From contig JBNKDD010000038.1 in the NCBI GenBank assembly GCA_050288085.1, positions 1 to 30,535 on the forward strand: DNA of 30,535 nt, read 5' to 3'. Numbering within the stretch: the first letter of the stretch is position 1; each line of letters opens with the position of its first letter. Positions 16,797 through 24,280 of this stretch are shown in pieces. Both the position numbers and the translations under genes were made by a program. This stretch comes from JBNKDD01 sp050288085. Lineage in GTDB: Bacteria > Chloroflexota > Anaerolineae > Aggregatilineales > UBA3940. The notes below the pieces were generated by a model. It did no database searches, was not told the DNA's origin, and saw only the letters and a list, made by a program, of their open reading frames with translations.

Positions 16797-19007
16797 ATGG
16801 CCCGTTTGCGCCGTTCGATTCCTGATCGTTTGGCTCGCACTTTTCTGATCGCGATGCTGCTGGCCCTGTTGGGTTTTGCCGGGCAACCTATCCAACCGGT
16901 TCAGGCTGCAACTTATCCCTGCTCCGAGGCCGGGCTGGATGCGGCTATCGCTGCCGGGGGCGGCCCACACGATTTCGGAGCGGGAGCCTGTACGATCACT
17001 GTTACTTCTCCCAAGTTCATCACCGGAACCTTGATATTAGACGGAACTGGCGCGGGGGGTAACCTGACCATCAGCGGTGGCGGTTCAGTACAAATATTCA
17101 CCGTCACTGGGAACTTGACATTGCAAAACCTGACTGTGGAGCAGGGCTTTTCGGCTACCTTCGGCGGTGCAATCTACAACGATGGCGGCACAGTCACTAT
17201 TGATAATTCAATCTTACAGAATAACCATGCGCCTGAAGGCGGTGGAGCTATCAATAATTGGTGGTCTGGAGTGGTTACTATTCAGAACGGCAGCCTGCTG
17301 ACCGGTAACACAGCAACCGCAGCCGCTGGAGGGGGTGGCGGTGCGATTATGAACAGAGGTATGGTAACCATTGATAACTCTACTTTAAGTGGCAATACAG
17401 CCTCCACCAATGGCGGTGCTATTCATAATTTCGCCCAACTATATGTATTAAACAACAGCCAGATTACCTCAAATACAGTACTCAATGGAAGAGGCGGCGG
17501 GGTTTTTGCTGGTGCTCTAACCGTGATCGACAACAGTCATGTCACCAACAATCAATGCTTTGGTACTCTTGGTGGTGGTGGTATTATGACAGCCAGCGGC
17601 ACCCTGACGATTCGAAATGGCAGTACCATTACGGGCAATTTTGGCGCTACTTATGGTGGTGGGATTCAGATCACTGACTCCACTGTAGCCAACAATACCG
17701 CTACAGACATGTCGGGCAGAAATATCCATACTAATAATCCCATCAGCGCTCTTGGCCCTCTTACTATTACCAATTCGTTCATTGGTCCTCCGACTGGCGG
17801 CGGCACCAATTGCAGTGAATTGCAGGTTGACAATGGTGGGAATTTCGATACGGATGGCACTTGCGTCGGCATTCCAGATATCGATTTGCAGCGCCCGGCA
17901 GGAACTTCCATCGCAGATGGTGGGAACGATTTGGTCAGTGCGCAGCCGGTTGGTCCCATGACGCTGACCTACACCATCAGCAATGCACCGGGGGCACCGG
18001 ACTTGATCATCCCGGCAGGCGGCGTGACAGCCTCAAACCTGACCAATGTCAGTGGTTTCACGGTCAATACCGGCTTACCGCTGACGATCGCCGCCGGGGC
18101 AACCGCCAACCTGCAAATCGAGTTCAACATTGATGCAACGGGCGTTTTCAGCTTCGACCTGGATATCGTCAACAATGATGCTGATGAAAACCCCTACAAT
18201 ATTGCCGTATCGGGCACCGGGACGATTAACATGGCAGCGACGGCAGTCTGCAACGGTAATAACCTGGATGTGGAGATCACAGCGGGCGACGATCCGTTTG
18301 ATATCACAGGGACGGGGCCAACTCTGCCGCAGAATGGCATCCCTATTGGCATCACCGCCCTGACCGGCCCTGGAACATGGACAGGCGTTACCGTCACCGA
18401 GACGGCAGGCGACCTGGAAAGCGCCACCCTGGGCAATTTCACCTGCCCACCTCCGGTTGTTGTTGGTAGTGGTGGTGGCGGTGGCGGAGCGGCTCAGGTG
18501 GTGGGCTGCAATGTGACGATCGATGTGGAGGCCGATCACGAGGTGGTCACACCGGGTGACCGGGTGACCTGGACGGTGCTGATCCGCAACCCCGGCCCGG
18601 ATGATTGTCAGGTTGTGCAGACTTATGGCACCATGCCGGGCGAGTTCGCGATCACCGGTATTACCCCCTCGCGCGGCAATCTGATCTGGGACGGCGGGCA
18701 GTATTACCTGGTGGAATTAGGAGCAATGCCGATCAACGATCAAGCAACAATTAGCATTGACAGCCTGCTGCAAGGTGTGACTCTGCCGGAAGGGGCAGCC
18801 GGTCAATCCGCCGGGAAGAAAATCTGCCTGACAGGCTACATCACCGACCCGGTTAATGACACCGACTGCGTGACTCTCTTCCCCGATACCCTCCCGTCAA
18901 CCGGTGGGCAGCCGGTGAAACCAATCCCATCCTGGGTTTGGCTGGTGACTGTCGGGGCTTTGATCGTAGCAATAGGCGGTTACACGATCAGGCGGCAGGT
19001 GATATAG
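16797..19007 (+). CDS. Secreted beta-helix surface protein with choice-of-anchor/DUF11-like domains and LPSTG-type C-terminal anchor
   Basis: The 736-residue protein starts with a signal peptide (basic MARLRRSIPDRLAR, hydrophobic core, predicted cleavage after VQA at about residue 37). Residues about 75-330 are Gly/Asn/Thr-rich repeats such as GGGAIMNRGMVTIDNSTLSGN, typical of a right-handed parallel beta-helix. Next comes a choice-of-anchor-D-like domain (DLQRPAGTSIADGG to YNIAVSGTG), a Gly linker, and a DUF11-like Ig domain (VTPGDRVTWTVLIRNPGPDDC). The end is LPSTGG (699-704), a hydrophobic helix (WVWLVTVGALIVAIGGY) and a basic RRQVI tail, which is the layout of a sortase substrate. GAGGATAGGGG precedes the ATG. 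It is presumably an exposed adhesin or structural protein; no enzyme activity is implied. Confidence 0.88.
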   Translation: MARLRRSIPDRLARTFLIAMLLALLGFAGQPIQPVQAATYPCSEAGLDAAIAAGGGPHDFGAGACTITVTSPKFITGTLILDGTGAGGNLTISGGGSVQIFTVTGNLTLQNLTVEQGFSATFGGAIYNDGGTVTIDNSILQNNHAPEGGGAINNWWSGVVTIQNGSLLTGNTATAAAGGGGGAIMNRGMVTIDNSTLSGNTASTNGGAIHNFAQLYVLNNSQITSNTVLNGRGGGVFAGALTVIDNSHVTNNQCFGTLGGGGIMTASGTLTIRNGSTITGNFGATYGGGIQITDSTVANNTATDMSGRNIHTNNPISALGPLTITNSFIGPPTGGGTNCSELQVDNGGNFDTDGTCVGIPDIDLQRPAGTSIADGGNDLVSAQPVGPMTLTYTISNAPGAPDLIIPAGGVTASNLTNVSGFTVNTGLPLTIAAGATANLQIEFNIDATGVFSFDLDIVNNDADENPYNIAVSGTGTINMAATAVCNGNNLDVEITAGDDPFDITGTGPTLPQNGIPIGITALTGPGTWTGVTVTETAGDLESATLGNFTCPPPVVVGSGGGGGGAAQVVGCNVTIDVEADHEVVTPGDRVTWTVLIRNPGPDDCQVVQTYGTMPGEFAITGITPSRGNLIWDGGQYYLVELGAMPINDQATISIDSLLQGVTLPEGAAGQSAGKKICLTGYITDPVNDTDCVTLFPDTLPSTGGQPVKPIPSWVWLVTVGALIVAIGGYTIRRQVI

Positions 19008-19020
19008 GGTCGATATCCTA

Positions 19021-19452
19021 TCACGATTTCGACCGGCAGGCATGGCACAAACCGTAAAGCACCAGGTGATCGGCCTGGACTTCAAAGCCGTGCCTGCTGT
19101 CGATCAGGCCGGTCAGCAGTTCGACCGTTTCGTGATCGAGCGGTTGTTCTGCGCCGCATCTCCGGCAGATCAGGTGATGGTGAGGTTGCTCCCCGGAGAT
19201 CTCGTAGACCGTCCCCCGATCCGCTGTTTCTGCCGAAACAACCAGTCCCAACTCGGTGAATAAACCCAATGTGCGATAAACCGTTGACCGGTCTACTGAC
19301 GGATCGACCGCCCTGACCCGCGCGTAGATTTCCCCCAGCGTGGTATGCCCTTTGCCCTCGCAGATCGCATCCAGGACCAGCATCCGCTGTGGGGTGACCC
19401 GATACCCCTCTGCGCGGATTTGATCGGCGCAGCCCTCTGAATCGTGTGACAT
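19021..19452 (-). CDS. Fur-family metalloregulator (Fur/Zur type)
   Basis: The 143-residue protein has the Fur winged helix (GYRVTPQRMLVLDAICEGKGHTTLGEIY, then DPSVDRSTVYRTLGLFTELGLV). The metal-binding C-terminal part has HHHLICRRCG (Cys96, Cys99) and LCHAC (Cys136, Cys139) for the structural zinc. The sensory site includes the EQPHHH histidines. The divergent neighbour is a His-rich CDF exporter, which suggests a zinc-sensing (Zur-like) role, although Fur or PerR-type sensing cannot be excluded. The ATG at 19452 was chosen because GGTGAG precedes it. The longer in-frame version from 19509 would run through the predicted promoter. It regulates by blocking promoters when metal-loaded. Confidence 0.9.
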   Translation of the reverse strand: MSHDSEGCADQIRAEGYRVTPQRMLVLDAICEGKGHTTLGEIYARVRAVDPSVDRSTVYRTLGLFTELGLVVSAETADRGTVYEISGEQPHHHLICRRCGAEQPLDHETVELLTGLIDSRHGFEVQADHLVLYGLCHACRSKS

Positions 19453-19489
19453 GCTCAACTCACCTTTTCGCAGGTTTTTGCAATAAGCA

Positions 19490-19519
19490 ATTGTAGTCCA
19501 CTTTTTCATCTACAATCAA
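19490..19519 (-). promoter_or_regulatory. fur-type gene promoter overlapping an ATTGTAG/CTACAAT inverted repeat
   Basis: On the minus strand TTGATT (19519-19514) and TACAAT (19495-19490) are spaced by 18 bp, a plausible promoter for the Fur-family gene. The same stretch contains the perfect 7-bp inverted repeat ATTGTAG (19490-19496) / CTACAAT (19510-19516). A bound regulator there would control its own promoter and possibly that of the divergent exporter. Confidence 0.45.
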
Positions 19520-19527
19520 CTCTGTAG

Positions 19528-19547
19528 GGGCGCAGCATGCTGCGCCC
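19528..19547. repeat. Perfect 20-bp GC-rich palindrome centred on GCATGC
   Basis: GGGCGCAGCA directly abuts its complement TGCTGCGCCC. It resembles the palindrome at 24846-24869 (same RGGGNCNCRGCATGC pattern) and looks like a dispersed REP-type repeat. It lies in the leader of the zinc-exporter gene. Confidence 0.75.
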
Positions 19548-19612
19548 TGGGCAAGACATTCAAACCTTTGGTTTGCCGCGTTCCTATGTTTATCTGGCTG
19601 TAAGGAGATCCA

Positions 19613-20653
19613 ATGACAGACGTTCACGAAGCAGAGCATCATCACGACCACGATCATGATCATGACCACGACCATCATCACCCTCATGACGATGGCGGCC
19701 TATGGGTGAAGATTGCCTCGGCGCTGCACCTGCCCGGCTATGCCCACGATCACGGCAGCCTGTCGCAGGACAGCACCTTCATGAACAACGAGTTGGGCAT
19801 CCGTACTATGAAGCTGGCCCTGCTCACGCTGGGGATTACGACCGTCCTCCAGGTGATCATCTACCTGATGAGCGGCAGTGTGGCGCTGTTGGCTGATACG
19901 GTCCATAACCTTGGCGATGGCCTGAACTCGATCCCCTTGTGGATCGCTTTTGTGCTAGCCCGCCGGGCAGCGACTAAACGCTACACCTACGGCTACGGGC
20001 GGGCGGAAGATGTGGCCGGGATTGTGATCGTCCTGTCGATTGTTTTCAGTGCGGGCTACATCCTGTATGAGTCGGTGCGCAAGCTGATCACCCCTGAGCC
20101 GCTGCTTTACCTGGGGGCGGTAGCTGCCGCTGCGGTGATCGGGTTTATCGGCAATGAGATCGTTGCCCTGATGCAGATCAGGGTTGGGCGCAAGATCGGC
20201 TCGGATGCAATGGTGGCCGATGGGCTGCATGCACGGGTCGATGGCCTGACCTCGTTGGCGGTGTTGGTTGCCGTGATCGGAACCTGGCTGGGTGCACCCA
20301 TTGTCGATCCGGTAGTGGGGATTCTGATCGCCGTGGTGATCGTGGGGATCACCTACAGCGCGATCAAGACGGTCTGGTACCGGGTGATGGATGCAGTCGA
20401 TCCGGCCTTAGTCGAAAAAGCGGAAAAGCTGTTCAAAGAGCATGACGAGGTAAAAGCCATCAACCGGCTGCAAATGCGCTGGGTCGGGCACCAACTGCAT
20501 GCAGAAGCCGTGATCGTGGTTGATGGCGGGCTGACCACGTCAGAGAGCGAGACACTCACCGATCATCTCGGCCATCACCTGCATCATGCCCTGGATAACC
20601 TGGCCGAAGCGACCATTGCCATCAGGACGGGAAAGAGCGAACCTGCCGGTTAG
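19613..20653 (+). CDS. Cation diffusion facilitator (CDF) transporter, probable zinc exporter
   Basis: The 346-residue protein opens with a His/Asp run (HHHDHDHDHDHDHHHPHDD), a common metal-gathering tail of zinc CDF proteins. Six membrane helices follow. The transport-site motifs are SVALLADTVHNLGD in helix 2 and ADGLHARVDGLTS in helix 5, each with the His-x3-Asp pairing typical of zinc-selective members. A C-terminal cytoplasmic domain (VKAINRLQMRWVGHQLHAEAVIVV) fits the usual dimerising ferredoxin-like fold. It exports zinc or a similar divalent ion by proton antiport. The divergent Fur-family gene probably senses the same metal. AAGGAG precedes the ATG, and a hairpin terminator follows. 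Confidence 0.94.
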   Translation: MTDVHEAEHHHDHDHDHDHDHHHPHDDGGLWVKIASALHLPGYAHDHGSLSQDSTFMNNELGIRTMKLALLTLGITTVLQVIIYLMSGSVALLADTVHNLGDGLNSIPLWIAFVLARRAATKRYTYGYGRAEDVAGIVIVLSIVFSAGYILYESVRKLITPEPLLYLGAVAAAAVIGFIGNEIVALMQIRVGRKIGSDAMVADGLHARVDGLTSLAVLVAVIGTWLGAPIVDPVVGILIAVVIVGITYSAIKTVWYRVMDAVDPALVEKAEKLFKEHDEVKAINRLQMRWVGHQLHAEAVIVVDGGLTTSESETLTDHLGHHLHHALDNLAEATIAIRTGKSEPAG

Positions 20654-20675
20654 GATCACCGGAACTGATACGTGA

Positions 20676-20700
20676 AAAGAGCGCCGGGTAGGCGCTCTTT
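20676..20700. terminator. Bidirectional hairpin terminator after the CDF gene
   Basis: AAAGAGCGCC (20676-20685) and GGCGCTCTTT (20691-20700) form a perfect 10-bp stem with a 5-nt loop. It lies between the converging CDF and STAS-like genes and has short T-runs in both directions. Confidence 0.75.
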
Positions 20701-20726
20701 CGTCACTGGAATCCTCTGTTTAGCAC

Positions 20727-21113
20727 TTAAACGTGCTCACGGGCATACTCTACGGCTTCGTCCAGTGAGCCAAATACCCGGACGCTTAGACTGCCATACT
20801 GGGCCTGGCTGTAGGCTTTTGCAACTGTTTCGATGAGATCGGATGTGGTGACTACCACGAGCTGAGTCAGGTTCGGATGCTTGAAAACGGCGCTGTCGCC
20901 CCGGGTGACTATTGCTCCACCCATGACCATATCGCCGAATTTCATCTTCAATTTGGTGGCATCAATAATAAAGCAGTGAGGCGTCTCGACACTATCTAAT
21001 ATCTCTCCAACCTGTTGAATGCTAACAGGCAGGTCTTCCTTGAGGGTGAAATCATCATTCATGATTTCCACGATGATATTTTCATTCTCGTAGTAGTTTA
21101 GTTCGAACGTCAT
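20727..21113 (-). CDS. SpoIIAA/STAS-like single-domain protein of unknown role
   Basis: The 128-residue protein has alternating strands and helices consistent with a SpoIIAA-like (STAS-related) fold. There is an N-terminal strand pair (IIVEIMNDDFTLKEDLP), a central HCFIIDATKLKMKFGDMVMGG, LTQLVVVTTSDLIETVAKAY, and a C-terminal VRVFGSLDEAVEYAREH. The last phrase is typical of small proteins of this type found in Chloroflexota and Cyanobacteria. No phosphorylatable Ser motif of the anti-sigma-antagonist kind is obvious, so a role in sigma regulation is not supported. AGGAGT lies upstream of the ATG at 21113. It is a single gene. The fold assignment is from pattern recognition only. Confidence 0.75.
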   Translation of the reverse strand: MTFELNYYENENIIVEIMNDDFTLKEDLPVSIQQVGEILDSVETPHCFIIDATKLKMKFGDMVMGGAIVTRGDSAVFKHPNLTQLVVVTTSDLIETVAKAYSQAQYGSLSVRVFGSLDEAVEYAREHV

Positions 21114-21465
21114 GTTTTACTCCTGATCTGGTCGTTGTGTTGAAATCTCGCCGATCTAAAGAATTTTGCTGGTGGCGGCTCTGCGCACTCAAATAGACTC
21201 AGAAAGGTGTGATTATACAATTTTCGATAGGACAGCCCTTCCGGTTACGTATTTGACCCTTTGGAACCGAGAATAGCAAAATTTGTCAGGCTGAGGCAGC
21301 TTGTCACAAAGCAATCCGTTAACCGATCATATCCATCATACACATCTTCACAGCATAAGTTGCACTTTGTAACGAAATTGAAACCTTGTACTTGAAGTTA
21401 TCCCCTTATACTAAGCATGTAGGAGCAAGTGATTCTTTTTACACACACAACAGAGGAGTAAAAGA
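21114..21465. other. Divergent intergenic region
   Basis: These 352 bp separate the STAS-like and lectin-fold genes and contain no convincing reading frame. A candidate promoter for the plus-strand gene is TTGTAC (21386-21391) with TATACT (21407-21412), but the 15-bp spacing is short. GTCACAAAG (21303-21311) and CTTTGTAAC (21365-21373) form a distant imperfect inverted repeat. I see nothing else in it. Confidence 0.5.
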
Positions 21466-22410
21466 ATGATGAGTCTATGGGCTAAGGCCAGAAAGCTGCT
21501 GTCTGCCTCGGTCGGGGTCAGCTTTGTCTTTCTGGTCATGCCGGCTATGCTGAACATGTACCAACAGTACAAATGCAACCCCGGTCACAGCATCATTTGT
21601 GACAACTTCAATGGACAGACATTCTTCAAAGATGAACATGGGAATGCATTGTGGTATCGAACCCCACCGGCGATTGACTACGACAATGCTAACGTCTACG
21701 ACAACCGGCACGAGGGGCCGCTCCATTACTTGCGAGTTGGGATGACGAGCGCAGTTACAGACCAGCACGCGGCTTTCGCAGAAATCGGCCTGGTGGAGAT
21801 CAACAACTACCTGGCAGATTTCCCTGTGACAGTCGATTCGCGGGTTGAGGCAAGGCTGCGGTTTGCTCCTGATATGCAGGCCAGCCCGGCTCCGGGTACG
21901 GCTGTCGGCAGCGCCGGGATGCTGTTCTGGTCTTATCATCAGGGTTCAATCGACTATGAGAATCACATCCTGCCGCCGCCTAATGATGCCTTTGGCTTCG
22001 TCTGGCAGCAGGCCGAATCAACCCCGCTGGCCGGGTTCTGGATTTCGAATGTGGCTGACGGGATACCAGGGCAGTTTGTCCCGCTGTTTAGCGTTGATAT
22101 GTCTCAATGGCACACCTACGTGATCGAAAGACGGCATGATACAATGACTTATTACATCGATGGTGCTCTGATCCAGGAACAGCCATTGAACCAGCCTGAC
22201 AGCATCACCCTGCCTGACGATCAAGACCTGACGGTCGATATCTGGCGTGACAATATGCGCTACAACTTCGACCCGAACATCTTTGAGTACATCATCACCT
22301 TTGAAGACCTGACCCAGGATTCATGGGTTGACGTTGATTACTTCCAGGTCACCTCCTTGAACGGTGGTGGCGGCGGCTGCGGCGGGGGTGGCTGCGGCGG
22401 CGGGTGGTAA
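21466..22410 (+). CDS. Membrane-anchored concanavalin A-like (LamG/GH16-fold) protein with Gly/Cys-rich tail
   Basis: The 314-residue protein has an N-terminal basic stretch and hydrophobic segment (about residues 14-30, ASVGVSFVFLVMPAML), so it is exported or anchored. The body looks like a concanavalin A-type beta-sandwich: the IICDNFNG opening, VTVDSRVEARLRFAPD, WHTYVIERRHDTMTYYIDGALI, and VDVDYFQVT at the end are typical of such carbohydrate-binding or laminarinase-fold domains. The catalytic ExDxE motif of GH16 enzymes was not seen, so it is more likely binding than hydrolytic. The last 15 residues are a striking Gly-rich tail with two cysteines (GGGGGCGGGGCGGGW). AGAGGAG precedes the tandem ATG codons. 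A terminator-like hairpin follows. Confidence 0.8.
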   Translation: MMSLWAKARKLLSASVGVSFVFLVMPAMLNMYQQYKCNPGHSIICDNFNGQTFFKDEHGNALWYRTPPAIDYDNANVYDNRHEGPLHYLRVGMTSAVTDQHAAFAEIGLVEINNYLADFPVTVDSRVEARLRFAPDMQASPAPGTAVGSAGMLFWSYHQGSIDYENHILPPPNDAFGFVWQQAESTPLAGFWISNVADGIPGQFVPLFSVDMSQWHTYVIERRHDTMTYYIDGALIQEQPLNQPDSITLPDDQDLTVDIWRDNMRYNFDPNIFEYIITFEDLTQDSWVDVDYFQVTSLNGGGGGCGGGGCGGGW

Positions 22411-22454
22411 TTGACAGGATAAATGACTGAACATTACCTGTAATTCCAGGTAAA

Positions 22455-22490
22455 AAAGGCCGCACCAGGCTCTTGCTCGGTGCGGCCTTT
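22455..22490 (-). terminator. Terminator of the glycosyltransferase gene
   Basis: AAAGGCCGCACC (22455-22466) and GGTGCGGCCTTT (22479-22490) make a perfect 12-bp stem with a 12-nt loop. On the minus strand it is followed by more T residues (six in total), right at the glycosyltransferase stop codon. It can also act on the converging plus-strand gene. Confidence 0.88.
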
Positions 22491-23751
22491 AGTTTGACAG
22501 GTAGCTCTGAATGATAGACACTGCCTGCCCGATACCGTCCTCCTGGCGGATTTGCTCACCGAGAGCGGCGGCACGTTGGCAGATCGCCGGGGTGGTGATA
22601 GCAATGTGGATGGCATCAGCAAGCCTTTCAGCCGTGAGCTTCCGGCGCGGGATCGGTGGCGGCCCGACTCCGATCTGCCCGACTCGCCCGGCCCAGAATG
22701 GTTGATCTCCGGCAAAGGGCACGATGATCGAGGGGATACCGGCCCGCAGACCGGCGGCAACTGTCCCCGCCCCGCCGTGATGGACAACCGCTGCCATCCG
22801 GGGGAACAACCAGCTGTGCGGAGCCGCGTCGATCTTGTATATCTCGTCGGGCAGATCGGCCTGCCCGATCCCTGCCCAGCCGGTTAACAGTAAGCCGCGC
22901 TGTCCACTCAAAGCAAGCGCCTTCAATATAATCTCGGTGGTTTCCTCTGTCCGGCGTTCTGCCATACTGCCGAATCCGATATAAACCGGCGGCGGCCCGC
23001 TCTCCAGAAAATCGAGCAGATCGGCAGGTGGTCGGTAATCGGCGGCATGATCCAGGAACCAGTAACCGGTAACGTGGGCTTGATTATCCCAATCGGGCGG
23101 CGGGGGGATCACCGCCGGGCTGACATGATACAGCCGAGGTAGGGGGCTGCCGTAAGGCCACCGGGTCAATGGGATGGGCGGGAGGTCTAACCCATCTCTC
23201 CGCCAGCGATTGAAGGACCGTCCCGTGATCTGCTGCCAGGCCATCTCCGCCATGATGTGTGTCAGCCGGTTGATCCAACTGCCGGTTACCGGCAGCGCAG
23301 GGAATAAGGGGCTGGGAAAAGCCGACGTGCGGCTGAAGGCGGGCATTGTCAAGGCCCACAGGCAGGGGATGCCCAGCTTTTCGGCGGCATGATAAGCGCT
23401 CATCCCCAGCGTCGAGAAGATTACCGCGTCGGCCTGCTCACAGGCTTTCAGTGTGCTGTCACACATCTGAACGACCGCCGGTTGAAGCGTCTGCATTAAC
23501 TCCTGCATCCCCCGGATCAGGCCGCGCCGCGATTCGAGCAGCGCCCGCGCTGCCTCCGATTCGGAGATCGTCTCCCTGACCCGAAAACCGATTGGGAAGA
23601 AGTCCAGTCCATAACCGGTGATGAATGTCTCGAATTCGTCCCCGGCCAACAGGCTGACCTGATAGCCTTCCTGTCGTAATCGCAGCCCCAATGGGATGTA
23701 GGGCTGCACATCACCCCGTGACCCAAAAGCGAATATCGTGATTCTCTGCAA
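22489..23751 (-). CDS. GT1-family (UGT / sterol-glucosyltransferase-like) glycosyltransferase
   Basis: The 420-residue protein has the two-domain GT-B fold. The N-terminal domain begins MQRITIFAFGSRGDVQPYIPLG, the signature of the sterol 3-beta-glucosyltransferase / MGT subgroup. The C-terminal domain holds the nucleotide-sugar site: VYIGFGSMAER, then AAVVHHGGAGTVAAGLRAGIPSIIVPFAGDQPFWA. HHGGAGT contacts the donor phosphates and GDQPFW is the typical sugar-contacting end. It transfers a hexose from a UDP-sugar to a lipid, sterol-like or natural-product acceptor, which cannot be named. It is the last gene of the minus-strand run and starts 16 bp after the peroxiredoxin stop codon. A terminator lies at its 3' end. 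Confidence 0.92.
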   Translation of the reverse strand: MQRITIFAFGSRGDVQPYIPLGLRLRQEGYQVSLLAGDEFETFITGYGLDFFPIGFRVRETISESEAARALLESRRGLIRGMQELMQTLQPAVVQMCDSTLKACEQADAVIFSTLGMSAYHAAEKLGIPCLWALTMPAFSRTSAFPSPLFPALPVTGSWINRLTHIMAEMAWQQITGRSFNRWRRDGLDLPPIPLTRWPYGSPLPRLYHVSPAVIPPPPDWDNQAHVTGYWFLDHAADYRPPADLLDFLESGPPPVYIGFGSMAERRTEETTEIILKALALSGQRGLLLTGWAGIGQADLPDEIYKIDAAPHSWLFPRMAAVVHHGGAGTVAAGLRAGIPSIIVPFAGDQPFWAGRVGQIGVGPPPIPRRKLTAERLADAIHIAITTPAICQRAAALGEQIRQEDGIGQAVSIIQSYLSN

Positions 23752-23767
23752 GGGTACTCTCCTGGCC

Positions 23768-24244
23768 TCAGGATGTGTCGGTATCGAAATCGTCTACCAA
23801 TGCCAGGATTTCTTCGTTGGGAGGAATGTCCTGCATGCTGTCCCCATAATGGACAAAGCGGGCGGTACCGGCCTTATCGATCAACACCTGGGCGGGCATC
23901 CGTCCGAGCTTGAACAGGTTGACCTCCTGCCCGTACAGCTTCAGGACGCTGTGTTTGGGATCAGGTAAACCGGTAAAGGGCAGGGATTCTTTCTGCCAGT
24001 AATTGGCAAAGGCGGCGGCATTCTCAGGGCCAACCACCACAACTTCGATATTGCGATCAACAAATTGGGAATAGTCCTGGCGCAACTGCGCCATGTGCGC
24101 GCGGCAGTATGGTCAAGCAAAGGTGCGGTTAAATACCAGCAGTACATTTTTCTGCCCGCGCAGATCGGACAGGTTGAAGGGGTTACCGGAAAAATCCGGC
24201 AGGCTGAAATCCGGCGCGGTTTGATCGAGAGAAACGCGGGGCAT
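23768..24244 (-). CDS. Peroxiredoxin-like (AhpC/TSA) protein, probable selenoprotein with in-frame UGA at codon 44
   Basis: Reading from the ATG at 24244, the frame is open for 43 codons, meets a TGA at 24115-24113, then continues without another stop to 23768 (158 residues if TGA is read). The first half has the redoxin opening APDFSLPDFSGNPFNLSDLRG and VLLVFNRTFA. The second half continues PYCRAHMAQLRQDY and ends in the family phrases GQEVNLFKLGRMPA and HYGDSMQDIPPNEEIL. The TGA falls exactly where relatives have the first Cys of CPxC, giving U44-P-Y-C47. A bSECIS-like hairpin follows. AAAGGAT precedes the ATG. It would reduce peroxides or disulfides in the cytoplasm. The alternatives are a nonsense mutation or a sequencing error; the position and hairpin make selenocysteine more likely. 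Confidence 0.85.
24078..24093 (-). promoter_or_regulatory. Candidate bacterial SECIS element
   Basis: On the minus strand TGGCGC and GCGCCA form a perfect 6-bp stem with the loop AGTT. The stem starts 19 nt after the in-frame TGA and the loop 25 nt after it, with G as the second loop base. This agrees with the general bacterial SECIS pattern of a short hairpin inside the coding region carrying a G at the start of the loop. SelB binding is an inference. Confidence 0.7.
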
Positions 24245-24280
24245 AGAATATCCTTTCCGTGTCTGTTCGTCTATCAGGTG

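Noticed and set aside
19460..19687. Minus-strand frame opposite the start of the CDF gene
   Set aside because: Its Met/Val-rich beginning is only the reverse complement of the His/Asp-coding run of the zinc exporter.
23768..24094. A shorter 108-residue peroxiredoxin fragment starting at ATG 24094
   Set aside because: This start lies inside the conserved redoxin domain, would lose the active-site region, and has no Shine-Dalgarno sequence. The upstream ATG at 24244 has one, and the frame between is clearly coding apart from the TGA.
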